Assembly: GCA_014529385.2 (NCBI GenBank) | Contig: CM043967.1 | Coordinates: 87,465,278 to 87,529,277 of the forward strand | Source of the DNA: Adiantum capillus-veneris | Lineage: Eukaryota; Streptophyta; Polypodiopsida; Polypodiales; Pteridaceae | Direction of reading: 5' to 3' | Length of the DNA stretch: 64,000 bases | In this document: positions 12,221 to 24,711 of the stretch, piece after piece | Layout: each line of letters starts with the position of its first letter | Position numbering within the stretch: the stretch's first letter is position 1 | The notes under the pieces: generated by a model | The model's database searches: none | What the model was told of the DNA's origin: nothing | Seen by the model: only the letters and a program-made list of their open reading frames with translations | Translations under genes and position numbers: made by a program

Positions 12221-13760
12221 TCAACAATGTTGTACAAAATCCCTTGCATCTTGAAATAACGTCGTCCACCATAATCTAGATTGTAGCATTTTCCGTGCCG
12301 TGATCAAATCTGTATGAACCTCCTCCAGAACAAATCCTTTACCTTGTGGTAGGACACATCTTAGCATAACATCCTCCACTGTGCAATAGTACAACTTTCC
12401 CATCACTATCTCAAAATTCCGGCTACAAATAGCCATTCGACGACTTTGATGTCGTGACAAAAGTGAAGGAATTTCCTCACTATCAAGAAAATGAAACATC
12501 TCCTCATACCAACTCCAGGGGATGCTAGGGATCATCTGGGATGATTGCACAATTGGAACCTCATCCGCAACTACACGTATCAAAAATAGAGACGCATCCA
12601 AAACTTCATCCACAACCCCCATCGGTGGCTCGCTAGAATCAAGCTTGGATAGGTAATCAGCAACTGCATCCTGCGCTCCGGGATGATGTATGACCTCAAA
12701 ATCAAATTCCTGTAACAAGAGCACCCATTTGGCTAATCTTCCTATCAAATTTTGTTGGTGCACCAAATATAAGAGAGCCGAATGATCCACATGAAAGAAA
12801 ACCACTGCCCCAAAATATAATGACAAAATTTCTTCACCGAATAAATCATCCCTAAGCATTCTCTTTCTGTCACTGAATAATTTTCCTCTGCGGATGATAA
12901 TCACCTCTGCTGGCATAATAGACAGGTCAAAACCACCCCTGAGTTTGTTCTTGCATGAGCACACTGCCAATAGCCCTATCAAAAGCATCCACAAAAACAT
13001 GAAAATCCTGACCCTAATTTGGAAGAATCATGATAGGAGCTTTGGAGAGCTGAATTTTTAATTCCTATAGGCCAGAACACATTCCTTGGTCCATTCAAAA
13101 ACTTTGTTATGCGCTGCCTAGTTAAGAGAATTTTCCAAATGTGCCACAAAGCGCAAATACCTCCCATGCCACCGTGCTTGACCCAAAAACATTGCACACT
13201 GCTTTGGATTTGCAGGCGGAGGTGTCTCCATAATTGCTGCTATTTTATCCGGGTCCATTAAAATGCGGTCCTCGACAATCACATGGACCAATAATCTACC
13301 ACTCTGCACTATGAATGGACATTTCATAAGATTTAAACTGAATTTCACCTCTCGACATTTCATAAAACATAACCACAATTGCTTCAAATGCTCTAATTGT
13401 GCTCCAAAGACACTGAGGTCATCCAAAAAGATTCACATAAAATCTGTCAACTAAGGAACAAAATTTTGAAACATATCCCTTTGAAAAGTTGAGGGCGCAT
13501 TTCGTAATCTGAACCACATCATTGTGCATGCAAAAACACCCCACGCCATAATGAAAGTTGTTTTAGCATGATCCCCTTCAGCAATCCAAATTTGATGATA
13601 GCCACTAAATCCATCCAGAAATGAGTATATTTCATGACCTACCACATCATCCAAAATAGAATCCAGAAATGGAAGCGGAAAAGGGTCTGGAATAGTAGCT
13701 GCATTCAGCTTCCTATAATACACACAAATTCAAATTTTCTTGTTGTTCGTCTTTGGTACC
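12221..13760 (-). pseudogene. Reverse transcriptase and RNase H of element C, broken
   Basis: On the minus strand, 13723-13451 holds the RT fingers and palm (YYRKLNAATIPDPFPLPFLD, then FLDGFSGYHQI, KTTFIMAWG). The catalytic FLDD begins at about 13430, just after a stop. The segment continues at 13426-13118 with the thumb region. RNase H and the connection run through 13000-12221 (FHVDHSALLYLV, RLAKWVLLLQEFDFEVIHHPG, DAVADYLSKL) into the integrase zinc region. At least three stops or frame changes interrupt it. No second RNase H is seen between RNase H and integrase, unlike element B. Confidence 0.9.
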
Positions 13761-14600
13761 ACCACAATAGGAGAAATCCATTCTGAGTTATCAATAGGGG
13801 TAACAAAACCCGCTTGCAATGAGTGATCAATTTCCACCTTGACTTGCTTGGCCACATTCGGATTCATCCTATATGAATGCTACTTCACGGGCACTACATC
13901 TGGTTTTAAATGAATCTTATGCTGATAAAACTTCGTATCCAATCCTTTCATATTCGCATACTCCCATGTGAAAACATCCTTAAATTTTTTCAACAGATTA
14001 ATCAAGTCCTCTCGGAATTGGGCCTCAAATTGTCGACCAACTGATATGGATTGGCTTAGTCTCCTCCGGAGCTCCTAGAAAGACTGTATCCAGTTCATCC
14101 TCCTTCACCCTTGTTACTTTACTCATATGTGCTTCAAACTCATGTGCTTGCCGAATAACCCAAGATTCCTCAACTTCCGCAGCATCGACTTCCATCTCTT
14201 TTATTCCTATGAACTCCTGGCTCAACAAAGATTTATGAAAATTCATAAGTAGTTTCAATAGCGATTCCAATTGAACCTATAATGGTGATTCTAGTGCCTC
14301 CTTCCAGATAGAATCCCAATTATCCTCTTCCATGGTACTTGCCCTATTTATGGATTTTCCGTCTTTCTTCTCCGAAAAGCTCACCGAAGATCCTGATGAT
14401 TGCAACGACCGCATCCATGTAACAATCTTTTTGCGTATATCCTCTTGAGTTGACCAATTCGGTCGAAGCTTAACATTTGCTCCTGGTACCACATTTTTCC
14501 CAAAACGGGTAATCAGCGAAACCACTGGGTCAGACTCCTCCAATCCCTCAATTTGAACCATAGCTACACTAGGTTTCTTTTCGGCAACACGTTCTTGTTT
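13761..14600 (-). pseudogene. PR-RT linker region of element C, broken
   Basis: Minus-strand frames 14561-14277 and 14270-14025 are acidic. The second ends in VFLGAPEETKPIHIS, a pattern typical of the segment just before RT in Tat/Athila pol. Fragments between 14025 and 13760 resemble the usual tether that leads into the RT fingers. I cannot see a convincing retropepsin active site here. It may be lost or too eroded to recognise. Confidence 0.6.
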
Positions 14601-14607
14601 CTTTCAA

Positions 14608-15188
14608 TCATATTCCAAGGCTTCTAACCAATTCGACCGCCAATGCCCTTCTCCTAAACAAAAAAGGGAGGTCTTCGGTCGATTCGGATCTCGTCCACCT
14701 TTTACCCGGCGGTGACCCCCCTCCACCTTGACCTCGTGTGCTAGCTAGTCTTGGAAAAGGCGCCTCTGATGCATGAGCGTGAGCGAGCGCCACCGCAGGC
14801 TCTTGTCTCGACTGTTGTGACTGCCATGTAGAAGAATCCTGACTCCTACGGCCAGGACCATTGTAATAACATTCCACTGTATTATGGATATTGGCTGTGC
14901 AAATCGCACACCATTTTTGATTCATTGTGCCATCTTGAGCGGCATGTCCAGGATTTCGGCATTGAGTACACCAATGCTCCTTTAGACTCTTTACCATCAC
15001 AAAAAAATTCCACAGATCCGGATGAAACACCTTTCCCTTGACACTAGGATTTTTTTCGAGGTGCCTCCTTCAACTCTTTCACTGAACTACTGCTGCCTGA
15101 ATCTGAGGATTCTGAGTCTGTACTCTTTGACTTCGAACTATCACTACCACTTCCCTGAAATTTACGATGAGATTTATTGAGATTCTTT
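14608..15188 (-). pseudogene. Gag zinc-knuckle region of element C
   Basis: The minus-strand frame 15030-14608 (140 codons) contains CAICTANIHNTVEC, a canonical CX2CX4HX4C knuckle. Just before it is a degenerate one (CTQCRNPGHAAQDG) lacking the last cysteine. A Gly/Ser/Arg-rich tail with GQGGGGSPPGKR follows. Upstream codons to 15188 are broken and end at the insertion of element D. The gag core that belongs in front of it lies beyond D at 25.3-26.1 kb. Confidence 0.8.
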
Positions 15189-15806
<618 letters not shown>

Positions 15807-15807
15807 G

Positions 15808-15828
15808 TTTTGGCACCGTTTTCGGGGA
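15808..15828 (+). promoter_or_regulatory. Primer binding site of element D, tRNA-Asp type
   Basis: TTTTGGCACCGTTTTCGGGG follows the LTR end by one or two bases. Plant Athila/Tat/Ogre elements carry TGGCGCCGTTGCCGGGG here, complementary to the 3' end of tRNA-Asp. The site differs from that at a few positions but the spacing and core agree. Confidence 0.75.
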
Positions 15829-18720
15829 GATGCCTTGCACTAAGCTTGAATAGCACTCTATGCTGCTTTGTAGTGCAATATGAGATGTAGGAAAGGTAGA
15901 GAAAGAAGGTGTGTGGCTTTTGAGAAGAATTTGTGAACTTTGTTTTTGTTGCAGTGTACTATTTTCTATTAATAAGGTTTTTTTTTTGTGGTTGCAATGT
16001 ACTGTTTTCTATTGATAAGGTGTTAGATTTAAGGTATTAGATCTATAATGTTAATTCTGTAAGGTGCAGTAAGTAGATTTTTTAGTTAATTAGTTGTTGT
16101 AGTATTGTGTTAAACAGTGTGTGTCAGTAGCTCTATTAGTTGCAAGTAGGTAGGTAAGGTGTGTGTGCGCACGCGTGTAGCGCAATCACGGCGACCTCAT
16201 CTGCAACAAAAAATTAAAAAATTATAAAAATTTAAAAGAAAGAATTTAGTTATTTAAAAGGAAGGACCGAGATCGAGAACATTCCCCAAGCCCAGACTCA
16301 GGCCTCAGTCACCCTTTGGACTTACTTATTTTAGCCTCACGACTAAGTAAAAAATAGACCCTTTTGAGGACCATCAGAGCTTTGTGTAACTGAACGCTGT
16401 GTTGTAAAGCACACCACAACCCCCTGAGGGATACGCTCATTTGGAGCTATCACACACTCTAATCCAAAAACCGATCGTAAAAAGACATTAAAAAACATAA
16501 TAAAACGAGTGAAAACTGGGTGCAAAACGCCTAAAAATCAATCGGTTAACGTTCAAGGGTATTCACAGACGCTTGTAGGGTGCTGAAGGCACATACATCT
16601 ATGCACTGGTCATCTGCTAGAGGGTGAGCAACTAGCGAGCACTTCAACTTACACGGGTTCTCAATACCCAAGGTAGTACAACCCAAGACCCAAACATAGT
16701 GGCTAGTGACTCTTCATCTGACTAATATTATGGAAGGGCATCCTACACCAAACCTCGAGCAAGTAAACAAAAGCGTACCTGTCTGGGCCCCACAACCTAG
16801 ATCTAGTGTGTTTAGTCCCTTTATAGAAACCTTTAGTAGAGCTACTCACTCTGAACCTGCGGCTCGTGAAGTTATGAAGGTGAGGGAGAGGTAGATTCGC
16901 CTTTGGTATCTCAAAGGGAGCCTATACTCTCCAAGAGTGTCCATGTCAATACCCTGCCCCCTTCTTTCATGGAAGACCTTGCAAAGCAATCACCCCCCGA
17001 TGGTAGGAGTCTTGCGGAGGTGCAATAAGTTGAGCACTATATGCAAATGGCTAGGGAGAGGGAAATGGAGAGTTTCCTAGAAAAACACCGAGCCATGAAG
17101 GGATAGACCATTGGGACAACAGGAATAGCAATCGAGCAATTGGGTGCTCCTAAGTTAGTAGGCAATGTGGGTCAAACTATGGGGAACATCAATGCTTCTA
17201 CCTCAAGGGAAACCTCTAGTACACCGGGCCTAGAAGGATTATTCCTCAACAAAAATTTGGAATATGACCTACAAACTGAAACCTTGACTGGCCTGTATAC
17301 GGGTTACACATACCATATAAGTTGGTTAGAAGTTTTACTATCTACTTCTAGCGCCACAAGTCTAGAGTAGTGGAAACATATGGTCTGCAATGTCATCCAT
17401 AGCATCATTCAATCGGAGAGGCAAAACTGTGGGATTAACATTCCTTCAACGGGACTTATGAGATTCTTGGATACGGGCAAGGCCAGACAACCAACACTAT
17501 CCCAGATGGAAACTTCTTCAGTGAGTCGAATGGACTCTTCATATATTGTGCTGCCTGGAGTTACGGTACCGTCTGAACCCACAAGTAGTAGTTTTAATTT
17601 TCCAAACCTAGTTCACCTGTCTCTCGGAGACACTATGGCTATGACACCTACTCCTATGATGAGTACAAAAAGTACAGCTTGGACCTCATTTGTTAGCACT
17701 ACACCGCTACCTAGTAGCACAGTGTCACTAACAATACCTACAGGTGTGCATCAAGCCTATGTACCTATCGCACCTCATGCCCAAGTATCTCCCACACCCC
17801 CAATTATTCCAAGGTCTTACAGTCCACAATGGCATTATCCGAGCTCTTATTCAAGTGGGGCCATACCATTTAGCAATAACATGTCGTATCTCACACCGGC
17901 TATGCCTAGGGCCACACCTATGAACTTTGAACCACCACGTGGTACGCCACCATACGAGGTATGGGACCCCAGGGCAACATGTATGTCAAGGCCAAGTCCA
18001 ACTCCCATCCTGTAGTTCCACGAGCACGTGCACGTATGCCCACTATACTTGCTTATTTAGGAGATTTGGCAGCATTTGCTCAAACCATCGGTCGATCTAT
18101 TGCTGAGAATATGCGTAACACATGTGATAGAGAGCCTAGTAGTAAGGCAGTACAAATAGCCAAGCTCACATGAAAATTTAGTGGAGACGGGGATGTGAGA
18201 AAGCATATCGAAGTGTTTGAACAAATATGTGATTCTCTAGGAGAACACAATGACCTGCATAAGAGTAATGTTTTAAGCCTAACCTTAAGTGGAAAGGGTG
18301 GAAGAAAAAATGATTTACCCTACTCTTAGGAGGCTGTTCTTGAAAGAATACATACAAGAGGGAGTGATTTGGGGTGTAGCCTCTCAGCTCTAGAAAGCCC
18401 AACGAGAGAAAGGAGAGTTGGTGAGAAACTTTATTAGTCGCTTGAAGCATTTGGATTCTCGTTGTAATCCAAATGAGCACTTCAATAATAATCAATTTCT
18501 TGATAGATTCATTAGGGGATTACGACATGAGGATATCTACAAACAATGGCCTAGTCAATAGAGGTATCATCACCTGGGAAGCGGTCACCACCAATGCAAT
18601 CCAATTGGAGAATAATTTAGTGATTCAAGGAAACAGAGTGTCTGTTGAGCCTAAATCTACTAGCTCACAAGCATCGAGGCATTAGCGAAGGACCCTAAAG
18701 CCTATTTCTAAGGAGCCAAA
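15829..18720 (+). pseudogene. Gag leader and gag core of element D, broken
   Basis: Open stretches at 16706-16894, 17140-17370, 17380-18015 and 18473-18685 are separated by stops and frame changes. The 17380-18015 piece (211 codons) is Pro/Ser/Thr-rich and low in complexity. The retrotransposon gag core is at about 18170-18560: FSGDGDVRKHIEVFEQICD, then FISRLKHLDSRCNPNEHF with FIRGLRHED, spread over two frames. Family knowledge says this part builds the virus-like particle. The amount of decay makes production of a full Gag unlikely. Confidence 0.7.
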
Positions 18721-18829
18721 GATATCTGAGATTACTTTAGCAGATCTCACCATGGCCATTCAAGAGATTCTTAAAGAAAATTGTGCTCCACAAAACAATC
18801 ATATGTATCCAAGAAGGGAGCAATAATAG

Positions 18830-19799
18830 TGCTCAATATGCTATGGTCCGCATAGTACCAGTGAATGCCCTACTTTTAGAGTAGAATTCAATGGGAATTG
18901 CAATGCCTGTGGGAGGTATTGTCATCAAACTAAGGATTTCATAATAGTATTTAAGTGCACGATGGCCAATAGACCAACCTTAGCATGGACGGACACACCT
19001 TGAGTGCATGCATTGATGCCGGCCCCACCTCTTGAACAAACATCAAAACACATGGTCCCTAGGGCTCATGTGTTGTGACCTTACAACCTCCATTGCAGGA
19101 CCGCAACCACCCTTATGACCTCCACTTCTAGGACCTCAACCACCACATCCAAGAATCACTTCTATGAATCAAGTGGGTTGTGAGTCATCTATTGCTTGTT
19201 TGGAAGGTTGTGAGGAAGATATAGACCCTAATATTGCCTATGGGATTGATGCGCTTGAAGAAAGTCCACAATACTACATGGAGTACTATTGGGGACAAGT
19301 CAAACTTGTCTATCAAGTAGCTCATCTTATTGCAAGAGTCCAAAATATCAATTACAGTACCAAGAGACCACCTCTTCAATGCTATGAGTGTGGAGGTCCA
19401 CATCGTGTGGCGGAGTGTCCTATTAGGCTACAAAAGAAGGCCACACTAATGCAAACCAATCAAGCGAGCACGTCTGCAATGCTGATACTCATGTGTAATC
19501 AATGTGGCATAGATCATTTGATTTCCCAATGTCCAAATAGTCCAAATGCACCAAAGATCACGCCAAACTTGATTGAGGTTACGGAGAATCCATCACAAAG
19601 TATAGGTGTGGTACCAGTAAACATACTCACACCATCGATGCTTCAAAAGAAAAATTATATTCTTGAAGAAAGAGACACGGCATCAATTGCCCAATCTCAT
19701 AAGAAGAAGAAAACACGAAGAAAGAGCTCGCAAAAATCAACGAAGTCAAACCCCAGTTCAAAGATCAATATAGGGGCTGGTGATGACCCGTATATATGA
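18830..19799 (+). pseudogene. Zinc-knuckle segment of element D Gag
   Basis: Four cysteine clusters are visible: CSICYGPHSTSEC (about 18838), a degenerate CNACGRYCH (about 18900), CYECGGPHRVAEC (about 19380) and CNQCGIDHLISQC (about 19497). The three complete ones have spacing CX2CX3HX4C, one residue shorter than the canonical CX2CX4HX4C. The last two lie in one 211-codon open frame (19164-19799), which ends with a Lys/Arg/Ser-rich stretch (KKKKTRRKSSQK) likely to bind nucleic acid. This is the nucleocapsid part of Gag. Confidence 0.75.
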
Positions 19800-19834
19800 A
19801 CAACGCTGAAGAGGATTTTGATTGAGATGAAACC

Positions 19835-20565
19835 ATGGAGACCAAAATGACCACTAATAAAGAAACCAACAAGGAAGATCGTCCTGAGTCACAATGTCCA
19901 AGATCGAAGAAGAAGATAGGAACTTATCCAAACCCTACAAAGGAGATCGAGCGAGTCAAGCAATTACAGAGTTTTGTAGAAGATACCCGAAGGGATCTAG
20001 AACCAACACCTAGGCAAATGCAGATTACAGACACATTGTTCCCTACACAACAACAACCTCACAAAGTCCATAGCCCCTAGCCATACCTAGTGTCATCCAA
20101 GAAGAAAGTGACTTAAAGTCATGGGAAAGTGTGCATACTCACTTCTTGTTGGAAAGAATGTTTACAGAGGAACTACCTCACCCTATCGAAGAAATGGAGA
20201 TCCCATCTTCCCCACGTCAAGGGACTAAAACTCAAAAGGTGTCATTAAATATTGCCAAATTGATGGATTTCATGGCTTCAGAAGTTAGAACCACCATCAT
20301 GTCCAAACTATATGGAGACACTGAGCTATTCTTAGCTCTTTACGCTTTCCTCAATGGAGAACTGAAGGTCGGGCTACCACAATTTGCACAGATGGATGGA
20401 TCTAGGGAGATGATAATAGAGGACGAACACTTAGATCCACAACCCAACCTAGATGAGAACCCTATTGTCGAAATACCTATTAACAAGTTGGGACAATACT
20501 TTGAGGGCGATGAATCCAACCATACCAATTACTACCAAGGGATTAAATGTGAAGGGGATCCTTGA
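19835..20565 (+). pseudogene. Spacer between nucleocapsid and retropepsin 1, element D
   Basis: Two open stretches, 19835-20080 (81 codons, Lys/Glu/Thr-rich) and 20131-20565 (144 codons, acidic C-terminal half), connect the zinc knuckles with the protease. They share the element strand but lie in different frames, so indels have split a longer ORF. No domain is recognised. The end of the second overlaps the start of retropepsin 1 in another frame. Confidence 0.6.
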
Positions 20566-20870
20566 TGGTGGCACTGGCATTAGCACTGTGACTAAAAACT
20601 GCTAGGAAACTATGGGAAGACCTCACCTTGGGACCACAACCATAGTAGTAAAGATGGCCAATGGGTCTATTGTTAAACCTATTGGGATGCTAAAAGGTCT
20701 CAAGATCAAGGTCTTTGGACATCAAATAAGAAATACCTTCATTGTTATGGATTTCTCTGAGCACACTATGGCAACTTAGATGATATTAGAACGTCCTTTC
20801 ATGAAAGAAGCATAAATGGTGCATGACTGGTCTAAAAACCATGTCTAGTTGCAGATCCAAGATTTAGTCA
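20544..20870 (+). pseudogene. Retropepsin 1 of element D, broken
   Basis: The aspartic protease active site reads ILDGGTGISTV (Asp codon at 20564), the DGG variant common in plant Tat/Athila pol. It is followed by VVKMANGSIVKPIGMLKGL and, near 20785, by LERPFMKEA in place of the usual LGRPWL motif. Retropepsins cleave the Gag(-Pol) polyprotein as a dimer. Several in-frame stops (for example TAG after TKNC) show it is inactive in this copy. In autonomous relatives RT would follow; here it does not. Confidence 0.8.
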
Positions 20871-21448
20871 TTCGAGTGAATCTTGTGACTGGTCAAGCAC
20901 ATCCTCTAGGAAACATGTTTATATTTGATCATAGATCTGACACCACAGTTCACTCGGTCCCATTGCAGTATTGTTACACATGTTTAGTGGACACTGATGT
21001 TGGGGAAGATTCTCCTTATATGGATGTACTACCTGGGATGACTGAGTTGGACAATGTGAATTGGGTCCACTTAGTAGCAACCATAGACACTTGGGGAAAC
21101 AAGGGGACAACCTGGGTAGCACCTAAGGGGGGTGAAATGCCACCACTCGCACCCTTAAATATTCTAGAAGCAATGCATATAGCTTCTGATGACCTACAAT
21201 ATGAAGGTTTGAATGGCATTGGAACCAGTAGTGTCTCGCAAGACTATAGCCCATACGATTTGGGGTCAGAATCATCAATTGAAATTGACTCTTCGAATGA
21301 AGAATCTGAGTTAAATCTTAGTGCAAATGTGGGGACAAATGATTCAGGGACCAGTGGTACCCTAGATGACAATCTATCCAAGGGAGCAGAAGACACAAGT
21401 AGCGATTCATATAGTGACCCTTCACTAGAGATCGTCCCCTGTAATTGA
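20849..21448 (+). pseudogene. Acidic spacer ORF between the two retropepsin-like domains of element D
   Basis: 200 codons open. The N-terminal part continues from retropepsin 1 (LQIQDLVIRVNLVTG). The C-terminal half is Ser/Glu/Asp-rich (SESSIEIDSSNEESELN) and probably disordered. In a full-length gypsy element RT would follow this kind of acidic linker. Here the sequence goes directly to the second protease-like segment at 21.56 kb. Confidence 0.55.
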
Positions 21449-21562
21449 AAATTAGACAAGAAGAGTAAGAGATATAAGAGGTGACAATATCGAGAAAATC
21501 TGCGTGCTATAATTAATGAAAATAAATCTACCAAAAAATGGATTAATTATATAGGGGAAGAG

Positions 21563-22110
21563 ATGAAAAAGATCCATGCAAGAGTTGAGGCTCGAGAAAG
21601 ACAACAACATCTTAGATGCCAACAAGAAGCTAATCTGGGAATCACGAAAGTGTTTTCTGAAGATACTGATGATGATTCATTGGAGTTTGAGGCACCTCTA
21701 CGATATCCAACTCAACTAAATAGCCTTTATGGGAGAGTACTATATAATGCATTATTGGATACACGAGCTCAACATAATTTGTTATCCTATAGTGTTTGGT
21801 GTTAGCTAGGAAAACCACCCCTATCCACAAGCACCATCCAAGTCAAGGGTGTCAATAAGAAGAAGACCACTGTTTTTGGAATCCTACACAATCCTGTTAT
21901 TTATGACAATGGAACCATGGTTCCAAGCTTTTTGGTCATGCCTGTTGGTACTATGGAGGGTAATATAAACCTTGGGTGCAAATGGATGTCTACAATCAAA
22001 TGTAATATCGATTGGGAGATCGGGAGTATCACGACATAGAGACCACCTCATGGCCCTACGGCTCAAGAAATAACACCTGAAATCTCACCTCTTCATAACA
22101 AAAAAAATTA
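21563..22110 (+). pseudogene. Second retropepsin-like domain (PR2) of element D
   Basis: An open frame at 21563-21805 begins with a charged helix (RVEARERQQHLRCQQEANL). It continues with YPTQLNSLYGRVLYNALLD and the site DTRAQHNLLSY (Asp codon at 21758). The expected DTGA is DTRA here, so the active site is damaged. The similarity continues beyond the stop at 21803 (STIQVKGVNKKKTTVFGI, then SFLVMPVGTMEG, then NLGCKWM). Element E has the same module with intact DTGA directly after integrase. This is a separate domain from retropepsin 1. It could be a real second protease or a clan-AA protein of other use. Confidence 0.75.
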
Positions 22111-22883
22111 AAAATATTGCCAATCCAAAAAGTGACAACATCCTTGCTAGTAGGACAACCCTCTAAAGCTTCAACTTCCATGTCTACGATAGACAGTTCT
22201 ACATCAAAGGCTCCACGTGATCTGACCAAGGGTACATATCAATGGGTCCCCAAGGTATCGTTATCGGACCCCCTATGGTTCAAGTTAGTTCACAAAGGAA
22301 GGCGTCTACTCAAGTTAAGAAGAGGAAAACCAAATCATGTTGGACTCCCAAACAACTATTAGAAGCCCAAGGCTACTATGATGGAAATGATTGAATTTGG
22401 GTACCTAAACGTAAATCGTGTCCTTCCCTATCCACTATGAAACCAAGTGAGTCAAACCTTGTGATTCCAAAGCCATTGGAAGATTATGGGAAGGGAAAGA
22501 TCACAAAATGCTACAAAGCTATTCGAGAGCTAGTTTGGGTTCCAAGGCAAAACTAATCTACTCGGCTTAGCTCAAGATAGGGGGAGTTCCATGAAGCTTC
22601 TAGCTGAGTCATGTAATGCATCCATAGAGGTAATATCTTCTACACAATCTCCACCTACCATAGGCAGCCTCCATGAAGCTACAAAAGATTTGGCACCTCC
22701 CATTGTTCAATTATTACCTGATGCACTACTTCAATTTCATTCATAGGAGAGTACCTTACCACCCTTGCAACTTGATGAGGCACCCAAGGTAATAGAGAAC
22801 TACTGGTTAAAATCCTCACCTATTACCAATTGGAATAACTGGTTCCAAAAGGAGATGACATCCTTTTAAAGTATGATCTACCC
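22111..22883 (+). pseudogene. Conserved basic tail after PR2 in element D
   Basis: The open frame 22117-22362 contains LTKGTYQWVPKVSL and a Lys/Arg-rich segment. Broken frames to about 22560 include KPKATMMEMIEFGYLN and ELVWVPRQN. Element E has clear counterparts (TKETYQRVPKASL, NPKATMMETIKSGYLN, LVWLLKKE) in the same order. Conservation between two decayed copies suggests a translated 3' ORF in the ancestor. I do not recognise a family for the tail. Confidence 0.6.
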
Positions 22884-22898
22884 AAGGAAGGGGGGAGT
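22884..22898 (+). promoter_or_regulatory. Internal polypurine tract-like site of element D
   Basis: AAGGAAGGGGGGAGT, closely matched in element E at 29971-29985 (minus). It lies 1.8 kb before the true 3' PPT, so it may be a central-type PPT or the scar of an older 3' end. Confidence 0.5.
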
Positions 22899-24697
22899 CT
22901 TCATTCACGTCATCCTATTGAATTATTTCCCTCTTACCCTTCTTTCCCTGACCCTTGAGCTTTCCGATTTTAGGGATTGTATATATATAGATATATAGTA
23001 ACTAACCACCCTAGTTTTTTTAAAAAAAAGAGTAAAGAGCAAGAGAAATTAGTAAACGAGTGTGCACAATACTACTAAATATCATTGACAAACATGTCAC
23101 ATCAGGTACACTGAAATAGAAACCTATGTCATCAAACACCTAACTATCCTCTATTTGTGTTCACAGATATGGTTGATTCTTACAAATATTCTTTTCACCT
23201 ATCCTAATTAATGCATTTATGTTATCCTCATATTTCCTCTGAATGGGATTTTATTGAAATACTCACTTGCAAGAGAAATGTTGAGGAGTTAGAGTGGTTG
23301 GTCCGCCTATTGACTACGACGGATCCCTATTCTATCCAGAAAGTTCATCCAATTGCCCAAGTTTACCCTTTTTCCCAGGCTGAGTATGTAGGCCTCGTGA
23401 CATTCCTAATACTATTCTGCACGGAAGAGGACGAAGACGATAATGGTGATTGGACAGACGAGAAACATAGCCTTACCGAAGAGGATTACACCTACCTTGA
23501 TGATGAGGATGGCAGTTTAGCCTTAGAGCTACCGACTGAGCTCTCCAACCTCCACTTACTTTGATCCTCATCACTCGAGTGATGAAGGGTAGGTAGGATT
23601 AGAACAATAGGAGTGTTTCTATTTTAGAGTTTAGTTAGCAAAGTTCTTTGTCCCCACTGATGTGCCTCTGGAAGGTGGATGTTTGGTGGTGACTATTGTG
23701 CAGTTTGTGGCTACATAAGGATGCCTTTGAAGGACAAAGACAATGGATGTTTACATGTTACAAAATGGATGATCTCCATTAGATTAGGTTTACTACTTTC
23801 TTTTATCTATACTTTCCACAATTACATGTTTGCATCTTTTCATTTGAGTTTCTAACAATGCATAAAATTTATGAAGTTGTGACATTGCCAATTTAGATGC
23901 TATAATTTTTTCAAACCTCTAGTACCTTGTTCTTCTCTTTGAGTTTGGTCTATTAGTTGGCTTTAAGTAGGTATCAGGACCTTTGGTTAGAGTAGGCCAC
24001 TTGATTTTGCTGACTTTAATTCCTAAATAGTATGTTAATTGTAGTAACTTTAGTAATGTTTTAGGCTATGACGATATAGTTCTCTTTAGATTATTCCACC
24101 TAAGTGTGAATTGTGTTGTGGAAGTCCATGTGTTAAGTTGGTATTTGAGACCTCGAATCTCCTAGTTAGTTTATTATGCTCAAGCTCGTATTTGAGACCT
24201 CGAGTCCCAACTACTTGTAACAACTATGACAACAACAAAAATGAAAAAAATAGAGAGAAAAGAGAAATCAAATAGCACAAACTTCCTTGTATTTTATGTT
24301 GATCACACTTAAGTGGTATACGTGACAAGATCACTAGTGTTTAGACCTCGATGAGCATTCCTAGGGTTAACTACTCTTTAGCTCACATTTTTTAATTAAT
24401 GTTGGTCAATCTAGTACTTACTTTAGCCCTATCTCTTGTCTACTTATCTTAGAGTCAACCTAATAGAACTTAACTCAATTGCATTTTATTCAGATACTAC
24501 GCTTGTTCTAGTTGACAATGTTACAATTCATGATTTTTATTTTTATTGCATTTCCTAGAATATCATGTATGCATCTCACTTATTGCATGCCTGCACATGC
24601 TGCCTTTGAGATTTCACAGTTTCTTTTTTCTTCTCACAGGTACTCGTATTGTGGATCTCGATGCCACACTTTTATATTTTGAGGGTGGAATCTACAT
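22899..24697 (+). other. Long 3' region of element D with one 117-codon ORF
   Basis: About 1.8 kb between the internal purine tract and the terminal PPT. The only notable frame is 23211-23564 (117 codons): it starts MHLCYPHISSEWDF and ends with an acidic stretch (TEEDEDDNGDWTDEKH). It is open and in element sense, but no family is recognised. The rest is AT-rich with A runs. The first 100 bp resembles the equivalent place in element E. Confidence 0.5.
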
Positions 24698-24711
24698 CAA
24701 GAAGGGGGGCA
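24698..24711 (+). promoter_or_regulatory. 3' polypurine tract of element D
   Basis: CAAGAAGGGGGGCA directly precedes TGTTAACC of the 3' LTR. This is where plus-strand DNA synthesis is expected to be primed. The same tract and 20 bp of upstream flank recur at 54702-54714. Confidence 0.85.

Noticed and set aside
23211-23564. 117-codon acidic ORF in element D as an envelope-like gene
   Set aside because: No signal peptide, membrane segment or family motif is visible. Kept only as an unknown ORF in the 3' region.
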